Origin: Bacteroidetes bacterium ADurb.Bin008
GTDB lineage: Bacteria; Bacteroidota; Bacteroidia; Bacteroidales; Tenuifilaceae
Assembly (NCBI GenBank): GCA_002071445.1
Contig: MWFE01000025.1
Coordinates: 1-45,040, forward strand
Length of the DNA stretch: 45,040 nucleotides
Direction of reading: 5' to 3'
A model generated the notes under the pieces. The model searched no databases and was not told where the DNA came from. It was given only the letters and a program-made list of their open reading frames with translations. A program made the position numbers and the translations under genes. The first letter of the stretch is position 1, and each line of letters starts with the position of its first letter. This document shows, in pieces, positions 8,260 to 17,948 of this stretch.

Positions 8260-8748
8260 TTACAAACCATTTACCCATTTCTTAATCCTTTCCTCATTCA
8301 GCTGGTGTTGATTTTCAAAATCGAGCACCAAGCCAGCCAGAAATTTTCCTCTCAAAGCCCTTGATGCCTCGAAAGTATAGCCCTCAATGCTCGTCTTTCC
8401 AATTATTTCAGCTCCCAACGATTCAAACAGGTCGGCCATAATTCCAACAGCATCACCGAAGTTTTCAGGATAACCAACCTGATTCCCGTTACCAAATATG
8501 GCCACCTTTTTATTTTTAAAGTTTAAATCCTCTATGGCCGGTACCAATTCATCCCAATTGCGAGGCAGTTCTCCATCAAACCACGTTGATACACCGATGA
8601 TTAACCTGTCATAATCCATTAACTTTTCAACGGATAGCTCATCAACATTCAGATCTTCAATGCCCTTCATGCTTGCCATGGCCTTTATTTGATTTGCCAC
8701 CAGAGCAGTCTTTTTTGCGCTATGGCTATAAACTATGGCTGTTTTCAT
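8260..8748 (-). CDS. fldA: Flavodoxin, long-chain type
   Basis: FMN-binding low-potential electron carrier, about 162 residues from the start MKTAIVYSHS at 8748 (ATG at 8757 or 8778 is also possible). The C-terminal two thirds are typical: STWFDGELPRNWDE, FGNGNQVGYPENFGDA, IEGYTFEASRALRGKFLAGLVLD and NQHQL, matching the GDQ-GY and FMN-contact loops. The N-terminal phosphate loop is odd: the family T-G-N-T is AKKT here (SHSAKKT), so FMN phosphate binding may be altered. It lies 42 bases behind the E1 gene on the same strand and may be co-transcribed with E2 and E1. Confidence 0.85.
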   Translation of the reverse strand: MKTAIVYSHSAKKTALVANQIKAMASMKGIEDLNVDELSVEKLMDYDRLIIGVSTWFDGELPRNWDELVPAIEDLNFKNKKVAIFGNGNQVGYPENFGDAVGIMADLFESLGAEIIGKTSIEGYTFEASRALRGKFLAGLVLDFENQHQLNEERIKKWVNGL

Positions 8749-8790
8749 CTGACTCATATATAATAACCTTTCTGTCAATTAATATTCTTT

Positions 8791-10845
8791 CTAGTACTCT
8801 GCCAATTCCAATGCAGCCGCAAATATTTTGTCAACATTGGGCAATATGGCCGCCTCAAGTATCCTATTGAACCCAACCGGAGTAAAGGTGGCTCCTACCC
8901 TCTTTACCGGACCGTCAAGATATTCAAAAGCTTCCTCGGCAATGATTGATGCTATTTCGCCTCCAAACCCGGCAAATAGTTTGTCCTCGTGAACCACAAG
9001 TGCCTTTCCTGTTTTTTTAACTGTTGCAAGTATTGCTTTCCTATCCAGGGGGATGAGCGATCGAATATCCAACACTTCAGCGCTAATACCCTTTTCAGTC
9101 TGTAATCGTTCGGCCACTTCGAGGCACATAGGAGTGGTATTGCCGTAGGTAATCATCGAAATATCGGTACCCAATCTACGTATCCTGGCCTTACCAAAAG
9201 GCACCTCAAAGTCATCGGGAATGGATGTAGCCGTTTTAGTAGAATTATATAACGCTTTCGGTTCAAGAAACAGGGTCATTCCCTTCGATCGGATGCTTGT
9301 GCGAAGCAAACCCGCTGCATCGTCGGCGAAGGATGGGTACACAATCCTCACCCCAGGGATAGTGGCCAAAGCACTCTCAATGGTTTGCGAATGGTATAAT
9401 CCTCCACCAATATAGCCCCCACTCGCAAGTCGTATGGTTATGTTGGGAACAAATCTTCCGTTCGACCGCCAATAGTCGTGTGCCGAGTCAACGTATTGTT
9501 CCATGGCCGGCCAAAAGTAGTCGGCAAATTCAGCCCCCTCAACCACAAGGCGAATCTTGTCGGAGAATCGGCTCATACCGTTGGCTGTTCCCAATATGAA
9601 ATCTTCGGCAATGGGGCCATTGAATACCCGTTCCTTCCCAAACTCCTGCTGCATACCCTTGGTAACATTAAAAATACCACCCTTGTCCTTGTGAGCCACA
9701 TCCTGACCCCAAATATAAGTATCGGGATTATGCCTAAATTCTGCTTTCAGGGTTTCGTTTATTGCCTCTATTAACTTCTTGGGCTCTCCTTGAAAATCAT
9801 GTACCCCTTCGGGATACTTATTGCTTACGTTTGCATCGGGTAAAACAAAATCATTAATTGAACCCGGATCAGGGTCGGGTGCCGCCATGGCCTTCCGATG
9901 TGCTTCTTTCACTTCCGCCTTGACATCGCTTTCAATCTTTTGCAACTCCTCTTCTGTAAAGCGATTGTATCGGATAAGCATACTTCTGAATTTTGCCAAA
10001 GGATCTGCATTCAGCACATATTCCAATTCTCCCTTTGCCCGATACAGCTCATGCCTGTCGGAATTGGAATGCGAGTGTATGCGTACACAATTGGCCTGAA
10101 CAATGGCAGGCATTTGGTTTTTCACAACCCACTCCTTGGCTTCGAACATGGTATTCATGGAATCAAACACATCCTTTCCGTTGCAGTGGAATATTTTCAG
10201 ATTTTTAAATCCTGAAAAATTGTTGGCTACTTTTCGGTTCGCAGTTTGATCCTCTTTAGGTACCGAAATCCCGTAACCGTTATCCTGAAAAACAAAAATC
10301 ACGGGTAATTTTTCGTTTGAAGCGCCGTTTATGGCCTCATACACATAACCTTCGGAAACTGATGACTCACCTTGTGAGCTGATTACAACACCGGGGTGGT
10401 TGTATTTTTTAAAAGCCCTACCAAGGCCAGCGGCATGTTGGGTATGATTGCCTGTGCAGCTGGAAGTATTATGTATATTCAAATCTGCTTTTGCAAAATG
10501 ATTACTCATATGCCTTCCACCACTGGAAGGATCGGTTGCCTTTGAAATGCCATTAAGTATTATTTCCTCCGACGTCATCCCGGCAGAAATAACCGTTAGC
10601 ATATCTCTGTAGTAAGGGAATATGTGGTCTGTTTTTTTATCATAAATCTGGCCTATTGCCAGCTGAATGCCATCGTGCCCGGCATATGGTGCATGATAAC
10701 TCCAGCCGAGGCTTTGTTTCAGGTAATCAGGGGCTTTTTCGTCAATGGCTCTGCCAAGGGTCATTAAATAGAACCACTTCTGCAGAACCTCTTTGGGTGT
10801 TTGTTTAATTCCGAACTTTTTGTCGTTCCTACGAACATACTGCAT
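8791..10845 (-). CDS. Branched-chain 2-oxoacid dehydrogenase E1, fused alpha and beta subunits
   Basis: Thiamine-diphosphate enzyme that decarboxylates 2-oxoacids (2-oxoisovalerate and relatives) and passes the acyl group to the E2 lipoyl arm. The 684 residues hold an alpha-type half (about 1-330) and a beta-type half (about 355-684) joined by a Pro/Asp-rich linker. The ThDP-binding motif runs from GES (159-161) to QDN (187-189), and the phosphorylation-loop-like region has HIFPYYRDM. The beta half has NGPIAED, ASGGYIGGGLYHSQ and EDKLFAGFGGEI. The alpha/beta fusion is common in Bacteroidota. It sits 63 bases behind E2; no E3 is in the window. Pyruvate or acetoin as substrate cannot be fully excluded. 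Confidence 0.88.
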   Translation of the reverse strand: MQYVRRNDKKFGIKQTPKEVLQKWFYLMTLGRAIDEKAPDYLKQSLGWSYHAPYAGHDGIQLAIGQIYDKKTDHIFPYYRDMLTVISAGMTSEEIILNGISKATDPSSGGRHMSNHFAKADLNIHNTSSCTGNHTQHAAGLGRAFKKYNHPGVVISSQGESSVSEGYVYEAINGASNEKLPVIFVFQDNGYGISVPKEDQTANRKVANNFSGFKNLKIFHCNGKDVFDSMNTMFEAKEWVVKNQMPAIVQANCVRIHSHSNSDRHELYRAKGELEYVLNADPLAKFRSMLIRYNRFTEEELQKIESDVKAEVKEAHRKAMAAPDPDPGSINDFVLPDANVSNKYPEGVHDFQGEPKKLIEAINETLKAEFRHNPDTYIWGQDVAHKDKGGIFNVTKGMQQEFGKERVFNGPIAEDFILGTANGMSRFSDKIRLVVEGAEFADYFWPAMEQYVDSAHDYWRSNGRFVPNITIRLASGGYIGGGLYHSQTIESALATIPGVRIVYPSFADDAAGLLRTSIRSKGMTLFLEPKALYNSTKTATSIPDDFEVPFGKARIRRLGTDISMITYGNTTPMCLEVAERLQTEKGISAEVLDIRSLIPLDRKAILATVKKTGKALVVHEDKLFAGFGGEIASIIAEEAFEYLDGPVKRVGATFTPVGFNRILEAAILPNVDKIFAAALELAEY

Positions 10846-10908
10846 AGCATTAGTTTTTTAAAAAGGGTTATACCAATTTGTATAGCCCACAAATTCAAAA
10901 GTTTAACT

Positions 10909-12189
10909 TTATATCTCTCTTTTCGTGTCAAATTGTTCCAGATAATCGGCCACTCGCCTTAGGAATGCCCCACCAAGGGCACCATCGATAATTCTATGGT
11001 CGTATGAAAGGCTAAGGAACATCTTATGCCTTGGCACAATGATATCGCCATACTCGGTTTCCACTACAGCTGGTTTCTTCTCGATGGTTCCTGTTGCCAA
11101 TATGGCAACCTGCGGTTGTGATATGATGGGCGTACCCATTACGTTTCTGAATGTACCAAAATTGGTAATGGTAAAAGTGCCATCCTGAATATCGTTTGGC
11201 GATAGTGTGTTATTTCTGGCCGATTCAGCCAACTGACTAACTGCCATTGCAATTCCCGGCAGGTTCAATTTGTTAGCCTGGCGCACCACGGGTACGATTA
11301 ATCCTCCTTCGGGTTTTGCCACGGCAATCCCGATGTTTACACTACCTTTCACTATGATATTATCGCCATCCACGGATGAATTTATCAATGGAAAATCGCC
11401 AATGGCCCGTGCGGCGGCATCAATAAAAACAGGCACGTAGGTTAACTTTACCCTGTATTTTTCCATGTACTTTTCCTTCATTGCCTCGCGCCATTTTACT
11501 ATCGATGTTACATCGGCTTCAACCATGTTGGTTACATGGGGAGATATCTGCTTCGAAGCCACCATGTGCGAGGCAATCAGCTTCCGCATTCTATCCATCT
11601 GGATAATCTCATCTCCTGCGCTCAATGATGCTCCAACTTTTACCTTTTCCACATCAGGCTTACTGCCAATTTCGATGTTCTCGCCACCAAACTTTGAATC
11701 TCTATTTTTCAGGTAATTAACGACATCATCCTTTCTCACCCTGCCATTTTTACCGGACCCAACAATCTTATCAAGTTCTTCTTCAGCAATGTTCTCATGC
11801 TTTGCCATGGTCTTAACCAATGGGCTATAAAAACGGCGCTTCGAAAGGGTTTCTTTACCGCCCGGGTCCGTAATGCTAACAGTATCGGATTTTGCCGGAG
11901 TTTGAACTTCTGCTATAGCCGCCTTCGAAGTTTTCTCATCATTTTCCCCGGTCGGTGAGGTATTGATAATAGCTATCACTTTACCCACGGGCACAACCGC
12001 ATCCTGACTGAACAGTATTTTTTCTACTCTACCCGCAACGGGTGATGGTATTTCTGAATCAACCTTATCGGTAGCAATTTCGAGGAGTACAGTATCCTCC
12101 TCAACAATATCTCCTTCTTTAACAAACCATTTGGTAATGGTGGCCTGTTCAATGCTTTCGCCCATTTTGGGCATCTTAATCTCAAACAT
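10909..12189 (-). CDS. Dihydrolipoamide acyltransferase (E2) of branched-chain 2-oxoacid dehydrogenase
   Basis: E2 core of the dehydrogenase complex, moving the acyl group from E1 to CoA. I choose ATG 12189 (MFEIKMPKMGESI), five codons inside the longest frame, because the lipoyl domain normally starts so. The lipoyl domain (1-78) has lipoyl Lys42 in ATDKVDSEIPSP. The peripheral-subunit-binding domain is at about 120-160 (FYSPLVKTMAKHENI...GSGKNGRVRKDDV). The catalytic acyltransferase domain ends with SYDHRIIDG, active-site His398 and Asp402. A Thr/Ala-rich linker joins the first two domains. First gene of E2-E1-flavodoxin. Confidence 0.92.
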   Translation of the reverse strand: MFEIKMPKMGESIEQATITKWFVKEGDIVEEDTVLLEIATDKVDSEIPSPVAGRVEKILFSQDAVVPVGKVIAIINTSPTGENDEKTSKAAIAEVQTPAKSDTVSITDPGGKETLSKRRFYSPLVKTMAKHENIAEEELDKIVGSGKNGRVRKDDVVNYLKNRDSKFGGENIEIGSKPDVEKVKVGASLSAGDEIIQMDRMRKLIASHMVASKQISPHVTNMVEADVTSIVKWREAMKEKYMEKYRVKLTYVPVFIDAAARAIGDFPLINSSVDGDNIIVKGSVNIGIAVAKPEGGLIVPVVRQANKLNLPGIAMAVSQLAESARNNTLSPNDIQDGTFTITNFGTFRNVMGTPIISQPQVAILATGTIEKKPAVVETEYGDIIVPRHKMFLSLSYDHRIIDGALGGAFLRRVADYLEQFDTKREI

Positions 12190-12324
12190 AACTTTGCAAT
12201 GCAATTATTTTGAATCATTCTGAATAAAAACAGCGATAAGTTTTCTTTGTTCGAAGATTGAGATTTTTAAGCCATTTGTTTTGATGTTACTCAAGTATCT
12301 CTGCTGCCCTTTGAGTTAATGATA

Positions 12325-12332
12325 TATCTTTG
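12325..12332 (+). promoter_or_regulatory. Promoter -7 element before the WbqC-like gene
   Basis: TATCTTTG at 12325-12332 is a perfect TAnnTTTG element 19 bases before the chosen start codon. No TTTG at the right upstream distance was found. Confidence 0.4.
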
Positions 12333-12351
12333 TCCTTGTAATCATTTAAAG

Positions 12352-12984
12352 ATGGCTCATTGTAAATCAATATTTTCAACTGCATATCTCCCGCCCGTTT
12401 TCTACTTCCATCAACTTTTGCAATGTGAAGAGGTTTTAATTGAAGGGCACGAAATGTATCAGAAACAAACCTATCGGAACAGATGCATTATCTATTCTGC
12501 CAATGGGTCCTTACCGTTAACAATACCTGTGGTCAAGCCCAATGGCAACAGAACTTTTATTAAGGATATCAGGATAGACAATTCGGTGAAATGGAAAAAA
12601 GAGCATTGGCGGGCCCTTGAGTCAGCCTATACGAATTCTTCATTCTTTGAGTTCATTGCCGATTATCTTGTCGGTTTTTATGAAAAAGATCGCCTTTACC
12701 TTTGGGATTTCAACATGGAACTACTAAATACCCTTTTCGATATTTTGGATCTTCAAGTTAACATAGTCGAAACGGATGGTTTCATTAAAGAGTATCCCAA
12801 TTCCATAAGCGATTTCCGAAATTACATTAGTCCCAAGTTCCCTGAATTCATTAAACAGGCTGAGCAATGCGCTATTCCCTATCATCAGGTTTTTGGCTAT
12901 AAGTTGGGATTTATACCCAATCTCTCCATTATTGACTTAATCTGCAACTGCGGAATGGAAAGCCTGAATTTATTACGCGGCTAA
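12352..12984 (+). CDS. WbqC-like family protein
   Basis: About 210 residues from ATG 12352 (MAHCKSIFSTAYLPPVFYF); an upstream ATG at 12319 would overlap the promoter element. The pattern fits the WbqC family: an N-terminal AYLPP.FYF segment, a conserved YQKQTYRNRC.I segment, LTIPV, then WKKEHWRALESAY and a YHQVFGYKLGFIPNLSIIDLICNCG ending. WbqC members occur in O-antigen clusters and widely in Bacteroidota genomes, but their reaction is not established. No polysaccharide genes are next to it. It converges with the FadL-like gene on the minus strand. Confidence 0.8.
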   Translation: MAHCKSIFSTAYLPPVFYFHQLLQCEEVLIEGHEMYQKQTYRNRCIIYSANGSLPLTIPVVKPNGNRTFIKDIRIDNSVKWKKEHWRALESAYTNSSFFEFIADYLVGFYEKDRLYLWDFNMELLNTLFDILDLQVNIVETDGFIKEYPNSISDFRNYISPKFPEFIKQAEQCAIPYHQVFGYKLGFIPNLSIIDLICNCGMESLNLLRG

Positions 12985-13080
12985 TATCCCGCCGTTATTT
13001 CCATTTTCTATATTAATCAGGTGAAAAACACATTGAGCCAATTAACGTTGGCAATCAATCAGCACAATATGAATGGCTCG

Positions 13081-14577
13081 TTAGAATCGATATCCCAACG
13101 TGAGGAAAAATTTATTTTGCGACAAATCCCGTGTAATAACAGGAGAGTCTATATACATGGTGAAGGAATCGTTGTAGAAATATCTTTGGTATGCCCAGTC
13201 GATAAAAAATTGTTCGATTCGTAAACCAAAGCCCGCTGATAATACCTTAATATCAGAATTTCCAAAGCTGATATGGCTAGCAAAAGGGCTGCCATATTGA
13301 GCATATCCGGCTCTCAGAGCCAATTTTTTCAGCCATACTTCGCCTCCTGCCTTAATATTGTAAGTTTTTGTATAAATTCTCGATATGGCATTATTCTCGT
13401 CAGTAAAACGGTATCCATCGCCCCCTTTTATAAATTGAGAAGTACCATAATCCAGATACTCATAATCAAAACTTATTAAACCCAACTCCCCAAAGGTAAG
13501 GGCAATAGAGGCAATGGCCCTGGCAGGAGTTTTTATTCTGTAGTCATACAAATTCAATGGCGTGCTGGCTTTAGAGTCAAAATTGTTAAAAAATGACTTC
13601 ATTGAAGCACGGTAGGTTTCGTTTATACTAAAAAAGGTGGGAGAATGCAGTGCAATACCCAATCGCAATATTTGTATAGGTTTATAAATTGCGCCAATTT
13701 TAAAATTTACACCGGATCCCTCAACTACCAAAGTTTGTGTGTAATCGAAACTTTCAAACCTGTCACCGTTTGGCAAAGGGGAATTGTCGCCGAATGCTTC
13801 TTCTGAATAGTACTGTTGCTGTCTGTAGTAAATATCCTGAACACCCAGCGTACCACCAATAAACAGTTTGTTGGAAAAATTGGCAGCGAGAGAGAATGCA
13901 TATTCCCCCACCCCCCCCGAAGATGATAATGATTGGTCTTGATATACCCCTTCACCATCATTAATTGCACGGGTATAAGAGTTTGCTGAACCCGGAACAG
14001 TATCTATCAAAAATGTGTTCCACGCCATTACCGCATCCCAAGGGAATAATCCGCCATAGGGATTGTTGTTCTCGTTATCGGTCAAATTAAAATAATTAGT
14101 ACCCCCGGCTGCGGTTGCGAAATAGTTCATCATTGAGCCGGAAGAATTGGCGCCATTTGCATAAGATTCTTCAAAAAAATCGTGTAAACGATTATACCCC
14201 ATACCAATATTAACATGAACCAAACCCTTCTCCTCTTCCTTTAACGTTTTAAAGGATGCAACAAATCCCAGGTTGTCAAAAAGTACACGTGTGCGATAAT
14301 CCTTAGCAGGTTGATTTAAGTACACAGAATTTACCTCCTTATTTTTAATGCTAGTGGTTACAGTAAATTCTGAAGTTCGATATACTCCCAACCCGGCAGG
14401 GTTAAAACTAAGCGATGAGAAATCGGCTCCAAGGGCTCCAAAAGCCCCTCCCATGCTAACGAATCGGGCAGTACCCGAATTAAGGGACTGCGATAAACGC
14501 AAAGCATCCTGATGGTCTTGCGCCAACACATGCAAGGAGTTTAGCATTATAATTAGAAAGAAGAGTTTTCGAGCCAT
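13081..14577 (-). CDS. FadL/OMPP1-like outer membrane beta-barrel protein
   Basis: 498 residues with a cleavable signal peptide ending near LHVLAQ (about residue 20). The mature start ALRLSQSLNSGTARFVSMGGAFGALGADFSSLSFNPAGLGVYR is the conserved N-terminal hatch of the OMPP1/FadL/TodX family. The rest alternates amphipathic strands and ends in a terminal aromatic residue (LTLGYRF), the usual signal for BAM insertion. It should transport a hydrophobic compound, but the substrate is unknown. It shares a minus-strand stretch with the Tyr/Ser-rich lipoprotein, 129 bases after it. Confidence 0.85.
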   Translation of the reverse strand: MARKLFFLIIMLNSLHVLAQDHQDALRLSQSLNSGTARFVSMGGAFGALGADFSSLSFNPAGLGVYRTSEFTVTTSIKNKEVNSVYLNQPAKDYRTRVLFDNLGFVASFKTLKEEEKGLVHVNIGMGYNRLHDFFEESYANGANSSGSMMNYFATAAGGTNYFNLTDNENNNPYGGLFPWDAVMAWNTFLIDTVPGSANSYTRAINDGEGVYQDQSLSSSGGVGEYAFSLAANFSNKLFIGGTLGVQDIYYRQQQYYSEEAFGDNSPLPNGDRFESFDYTQTLVVEGSGVNFKIGAIYKPIQILRLGIALHSPTFFSINETYRASMKSFFNNFDSKASTPLNLYDYRIKTPARAIASIALTFGELGLISFDYEYLDYGTSQFIKGGDGYRFTDENNAISRIYTKTYNIKAGGEVWLKKLALRAGYAQYGSPFASHISFGNSDIKVLSAGFGLRIEQFFIDWAYQRYFYNDSFTMYIDSPVITRDLSQNKFFLTLGYRF

Positions 14578-14706
14578 TGTATGTTTTTGGTGTAATTAAA
14601 TTAAACGAATTATTTTGCGTATTCGATTGTTAAGCAAAGAGTTGCATCAGTTAATTCATGCGGAATTACGCCAATGCTTAAGCATTACTTAGCAAAAGAC
14701 TGCAAA

Positions 14707-16185
14707 CTATCTTGTACGTGTACGTGTTCCTCCGGAAGAACTGCCGCCGGAACTACCTGTACTACTTCTTGAACTACTGCCGGAGCTGCTTCCAAAACCA
14801 CTTCCCGATGACGATGAAGAGCCGGAACTACTAGGCCTTGAATAACTGCTACTCCCTGAATTATTCCTTTCAGAAGAGCTTGGAGAAGATGTTCTGCCTC
14901 GATGGGGCGAAGCATATGATTCGGAGGATGAAGGTTTACTTCCTCTTTCAACCGAAGTTCTGGGCTTTCTTTCGCCATCTCCTCTGACAGCCTCAGTTGA
15001 AGGATAACCTCTGATTGGTCTGTTAAACTCATTGCTATTCCCCGGTTGTGGACGAGTATAGCTGGGATTATAAGTTCCTCCTGAACCCGTTCTGTTCTGA
15101 CCATCCCCGGGTTTAACCCTTGTGGGGTTGACATTCAAACTTTCCCGTGAAGGTCGTTTTATTAGGTCGGGATTACGAACAGGCTCCCTGAGTTGTGGTT
15201 GATTTTGTCCTCTTTCAGGGTTTGTGTTTGAAGGTTGCCTAACTACAGCCTGACCAATAGGTTTTTTTGTAGGCTCTTGCGAAACAGCACTCAAACTACC
15301 GCTTGCAGAGTTATTATTTGAAGCCTGAAGGGTAGGTTGTTTTGTTGAGAGGTAACCGGTAACACTGCCAATACTTGCCCCTTGAGAAGTTCCTATTCCC
15401 GTGGGCTCATAGGCAGTATTTCCGGAAACAGGCCTTCTACCATAGTGATAACTCACACCATTCACTTGGAATCCACCATAATATCCGTCCCAAAAACCAC
15501 TATTATATCCCCACATATAGCTATTCCAGCCATACCATCCGTATCCTCCGTAGTAGTATGGGTTTCCCCAATAGGAATAGTAGGGGTAACCCCAATACGA
15601 ATAGTAGGGATAACCATAACCAAATCCCCATCCCATGTAGAAACTCCACGGATTGTAGCCCCAATAACCATACCTGTTGTATCGATAGGGCCATAAAAAC
15701 ATGGAGGAAATATAGTTCGGTTCAACCCAAACATGACCTCCATACACTATCACATTGTAAAACGAAGGGTCGTAAACCGAAGCATACCATAAATCGTCGT
15801 AGAAATCGGCATAGCTGTTATAACCGCTAAGTCTGGCTTCCTGCCTCCTACGGTATGAATCCTCATACGATGTGGAAAGTAGCCTGTCATACGGATTATC
15901 CTTATCATCGGCTTTGTAAACCAATGTATCAATCTTACCGGTTGAGTCGCTTGCAAGGATATCGTAATACCTTTTTTCAAGTTCGGCCAAATCTAAGCCT
16001 TGCTTATTTGCCTCTTTTTCGGCGGTAACTGCAACCGCAGGTTCTTCATTATTGCTAACAGAAGGGTTATGGTATATGTCATCACCCTGATGCTTGCTTG
16101 CCCTGCTCAGATGCATACTGGTTGAACATCCACTCACTAGAAGGGTTGCGACAGCCAAAGTCAAAATTTTTACTTTTGTTTTCAT
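14707..16185 (-). CDS. Tyr/Gly-rich, Ser-rich low-complexity lipoprotein
   Basis: 492-residue lipoprotein of unknown function. The signal peptide ends with lipobox LLVSGC (Cys20). Residues about 55-125 look globular (ELEKRYYDIL, YNSYADFYDDLWYASVYDPSFYN). From about 150 to 245 the protein is extremely rich in Tyr, Gly and Trp in short repeats such as YYSYWGYPYYSYWG. The last 190 residues are Pro/Asn/Arg then Ser/Gly-rich, ending in RTRTR. Similar proteins occur in Bacteroidota genomes, sometimes annotated as vitellogenin-like, without known role. A surface or cell-wall-associated disordered protein is inferred. It has a rare strong Shine-Dalgarno sequence. Confidence 0.75.
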   Translation of the reverse strand: MKTKVKILTLAVATLLVSGCSTSMHLSRASKHQGDDIYHNPSVSNNEEPAVAVTAEKEANKQGLDLAELEKRYYDILASDSTGKIDTLVYKADDKDNPYDRLLSTSYEDSYRRRQEARLSGYNSYADFYDDLWYASVYDPSFYNVIVYGGHVWVEPNYISSMFLWPYRYNRYGYWGYNPWSFYMGWGFGYGYPYYSYWGYPYYSYWGNPYYYGGYGWYGWNSYMWGYNSGFWDGYYGGFQVNGVSYHYGRRPVSGNTAYEPTGIGTSQGASIGSVTGYLSTKQPTLQASNNNSASGSLSAVSQEPTKKPIGQAVVRQPSNTNPERGQNQPQLREPVRNPDLIKRPSRESLNVNPTRVKPGDGQNRTGSGGTYNPSYTRPQPGNSNEFNRPIRGYPSTEAVRGDGERKPRTSVERGSKPSSSESYASPHRGRTSSPSSSERNNSGSSSYSRPSSSGSSSSSGSGFGSSSGSSSRSSTGSSGGSSSGGTRTRTR

Positions 16186-16190
16186 GATAA

Positions 16191-16196
16191 CCTCCT
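16191..16196 (-). promoter_or_regulatory. Strong Shine-Dalgarno sequence, unusual for this lineage
   Basis: On the minus strand AGGAGG precedes the ATG of the Tyr/Gly-rich lipoprotein by 5 bases. Most other starts in this window have AT-rich leaders without a purine-rich ribosome site, as is usual in Bacteroidota. Confidence 0.7.
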
Positions 16197-16291
16197 GATA
16201 GATTTTATGTGAATTTCTATTAATATTTCTTTACTTTGCATCTTTGAAAAACACTTGAAAATACTACAAATTTTATACCATTAACAAGCGT

Positions 16292-17767
16292 ATGGCAAAG
16301 GAAATAACAAGTAAAAATGAAAACTATTCGCAGTGGTACAACGACATTGTAATTAAAGCCGGATTGGCCGACTACTCTGCCGTTAGGGGCTGTATGGTAA
16401 TTAAGCCCTATGGCTACGCCATTTGGGAAAAAATTCAAAGGCAACTCGACGCAATGTTTAAGGCCACAGGCCATCAAAATGCCTATTTTCCCCTGTTCAT
16501 CCCTAAATCGTTTTTTAGTAAGGAGGCCAGCCATGTTGAAGGGTTTGCCAAAGAGTGTGCCATAGTTACCCATTACAGGTTGAAAAATGATCCCAATGGC
16601 AATGGCGTAATAGTAGATCCCGAGGCAGAATTGGAAGAGGAGTTGATTGTCAGGCCTACTTCTGAGACCATTATCTGGAACACTTACCGCAACTGGATAC
16701 AGTCGTACCGCGATTTGCCCATCTTAATCAACCAGTGGGCCAACGTGGTGAGATGGGAAATGCGTACCCGTCTATTTTTACGTACCACTGAATTTTTATG
16801 GCAGGAAGGCCATACTGCCCACGAAACGATGGAAGAGGCTGTGGAAGAAACGCTAAAAATGGTACATGTTTACGCTGATTTTGCTGAAAAATGGATGGGC
16901 ATGCCGGTGCTTATCGGAACCAAATCTGAGGGGGAGCGATTTGCCGGTGCCATAGATACCTACTGCATTGAAGCGTTAATGCAGGATGGAAAAGCGCTCC
17001 AGGCCGGAACATCACATTTCCTTGGGCAAAACTTTGCCAAAGCATTCGACGTGAAGTTTGCTACCAAGGACGGTAATATGGACTACGTATGGGCAACATC
17101 GTGGGGTGTTTCAACGCGCCTTATGGGCGCACTGGTTATGGCCCACTCCGACGATAATGGGTTGGTTTTGCCACCCAAACTGGCCCCCATCCAGGTAGCC
17201 TTTGTGCCCATTTACAAGAATGATGATGAGCTGGCTAAGGTTAGCCAACGAATAGTTGAGTTGAAGGCAATGCTGGATGCCAAAGGAATATCGACCCTAT
17301 TTGACAACCGTGATACGGTAAAACCCGGTTTCAAATTTGCAGAGTGCGAATTAAAAGGATATCCCATTCGCATTGCCATAGGACCCAAGGATATAGAGAA
17401 AGGAACCGCCGAGGTTGCACGTCGGGATACCCTGACAAAAGAATTTGTAAGCCAGGAAAATCTTGTGGAGTACGTGGTGAATTTGCTTGACAACATTCAA
17501 GACAATATTTACCGTAAAGCTCTGGAGTTTAGAGAAAAAAACACCTTTTCGGTGGATTCTTATGAGGAGTTTAAAAAGGTGCTTGATGAGAAAGGTGGTT
17601 TTGTAATGGCGCATTGGGATGGAACAAGGGAAACCGAAGATTTAATTAAGGAGGAAACCAAAGCTACTATCCGATTAATTCCGAATGATGGTAAAAAAGA
17701 AGAGGGTAAATGTATTGTAACAGGTAAACCATCGGCTCAAAGAGTTGTGTTTGCCAGAGCTTATTAG
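16292..17767 (+). CDS. proS: Prolyl-tRNA synthetase, archaeal/eukaryotic type
   Basis: Charges tRNA-Pro with proline. The length of 491 residues and the lack of the inserted editing domain place it in the short type 3 (archaeal-like) ProRS typical of Bacteroidota. Visible elements are motif 1 in the [17 protein letters not shown] region, the [16 protein letters not shown] segment, motif 2 in [24 protein letters not shown], and [28 protein letters not shown]. The anticodon-binding domain covers about 305-400 (VPIYKNDDE...[22 protein letters not shown]) and a zinc-binding-like C-terminal domain follows. It is divergent to the lipoprotein gene, with 106 bases between starts. Confidence 0.97.
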   Translation: MAKEITSKNENYSQWYNDIVIKAGLADYSAVRGCMVIKPYGYAIWEKIQRQLDAMFKATGHQNAYFPLFIPKSFFSKEASHVEGFAKECAIVTHYRLKNDPNGNGVIVDPEAELEEELIVRPTSETIIWNTYRNWIQSYRDLPILINQWANVVRWEMRTRLFLRTTEFLWQEGHTAHETMEEAVEETLKMVHVYADFAEKWMGMPVLIGTKSEGERFAGAIDTYCIEALMQDGKALQAGTSHFLGQNFAKAFDVKFATKDGNMDYVWATSWGVSTRLMGALVMAHSDDNGLVLPPKLAPIQVAFVPIYKNDDELAKVSQRIVELKAMLDAKGISTLFDNRDTVKPGFKFAECELKGYPIRIAIGPKDIEKGTAEVARRDTLTKEFVSQENLVEYVVNLLDNIQDNIYRKALEFREKNTFSVDSYEEFKKVLDEKGGFVMAHWDGTRETEDLIKEETKATIRLIPNDGKKEEGKCIVTGKPSAQRVVFARAY

Positions 17768-17948
17768 ACGAAGTGAGACTGCTGAATGCCCTTATGTTAA
17801 GCAATATGCTCTTGCAACCTTGTCAAAAACAACTCTGTTTTTTCACGGAATGGCAGTTCTGAGTTATTTTCATTCTTAGCTATGGCCTTTTGGAATTATT
17901 AAGCTATCTTTATAGATGTAAAAACCGTCTCAATAAATCGTTTAAAAA

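Noticed and set aside
13021..13224. Plus-strand ORF of 67 codons between the WbqC-like and FadL-like genes
   Set aside because: Most of it overlaps the conserved C-terminus of the FadL-like gene on the other strand.
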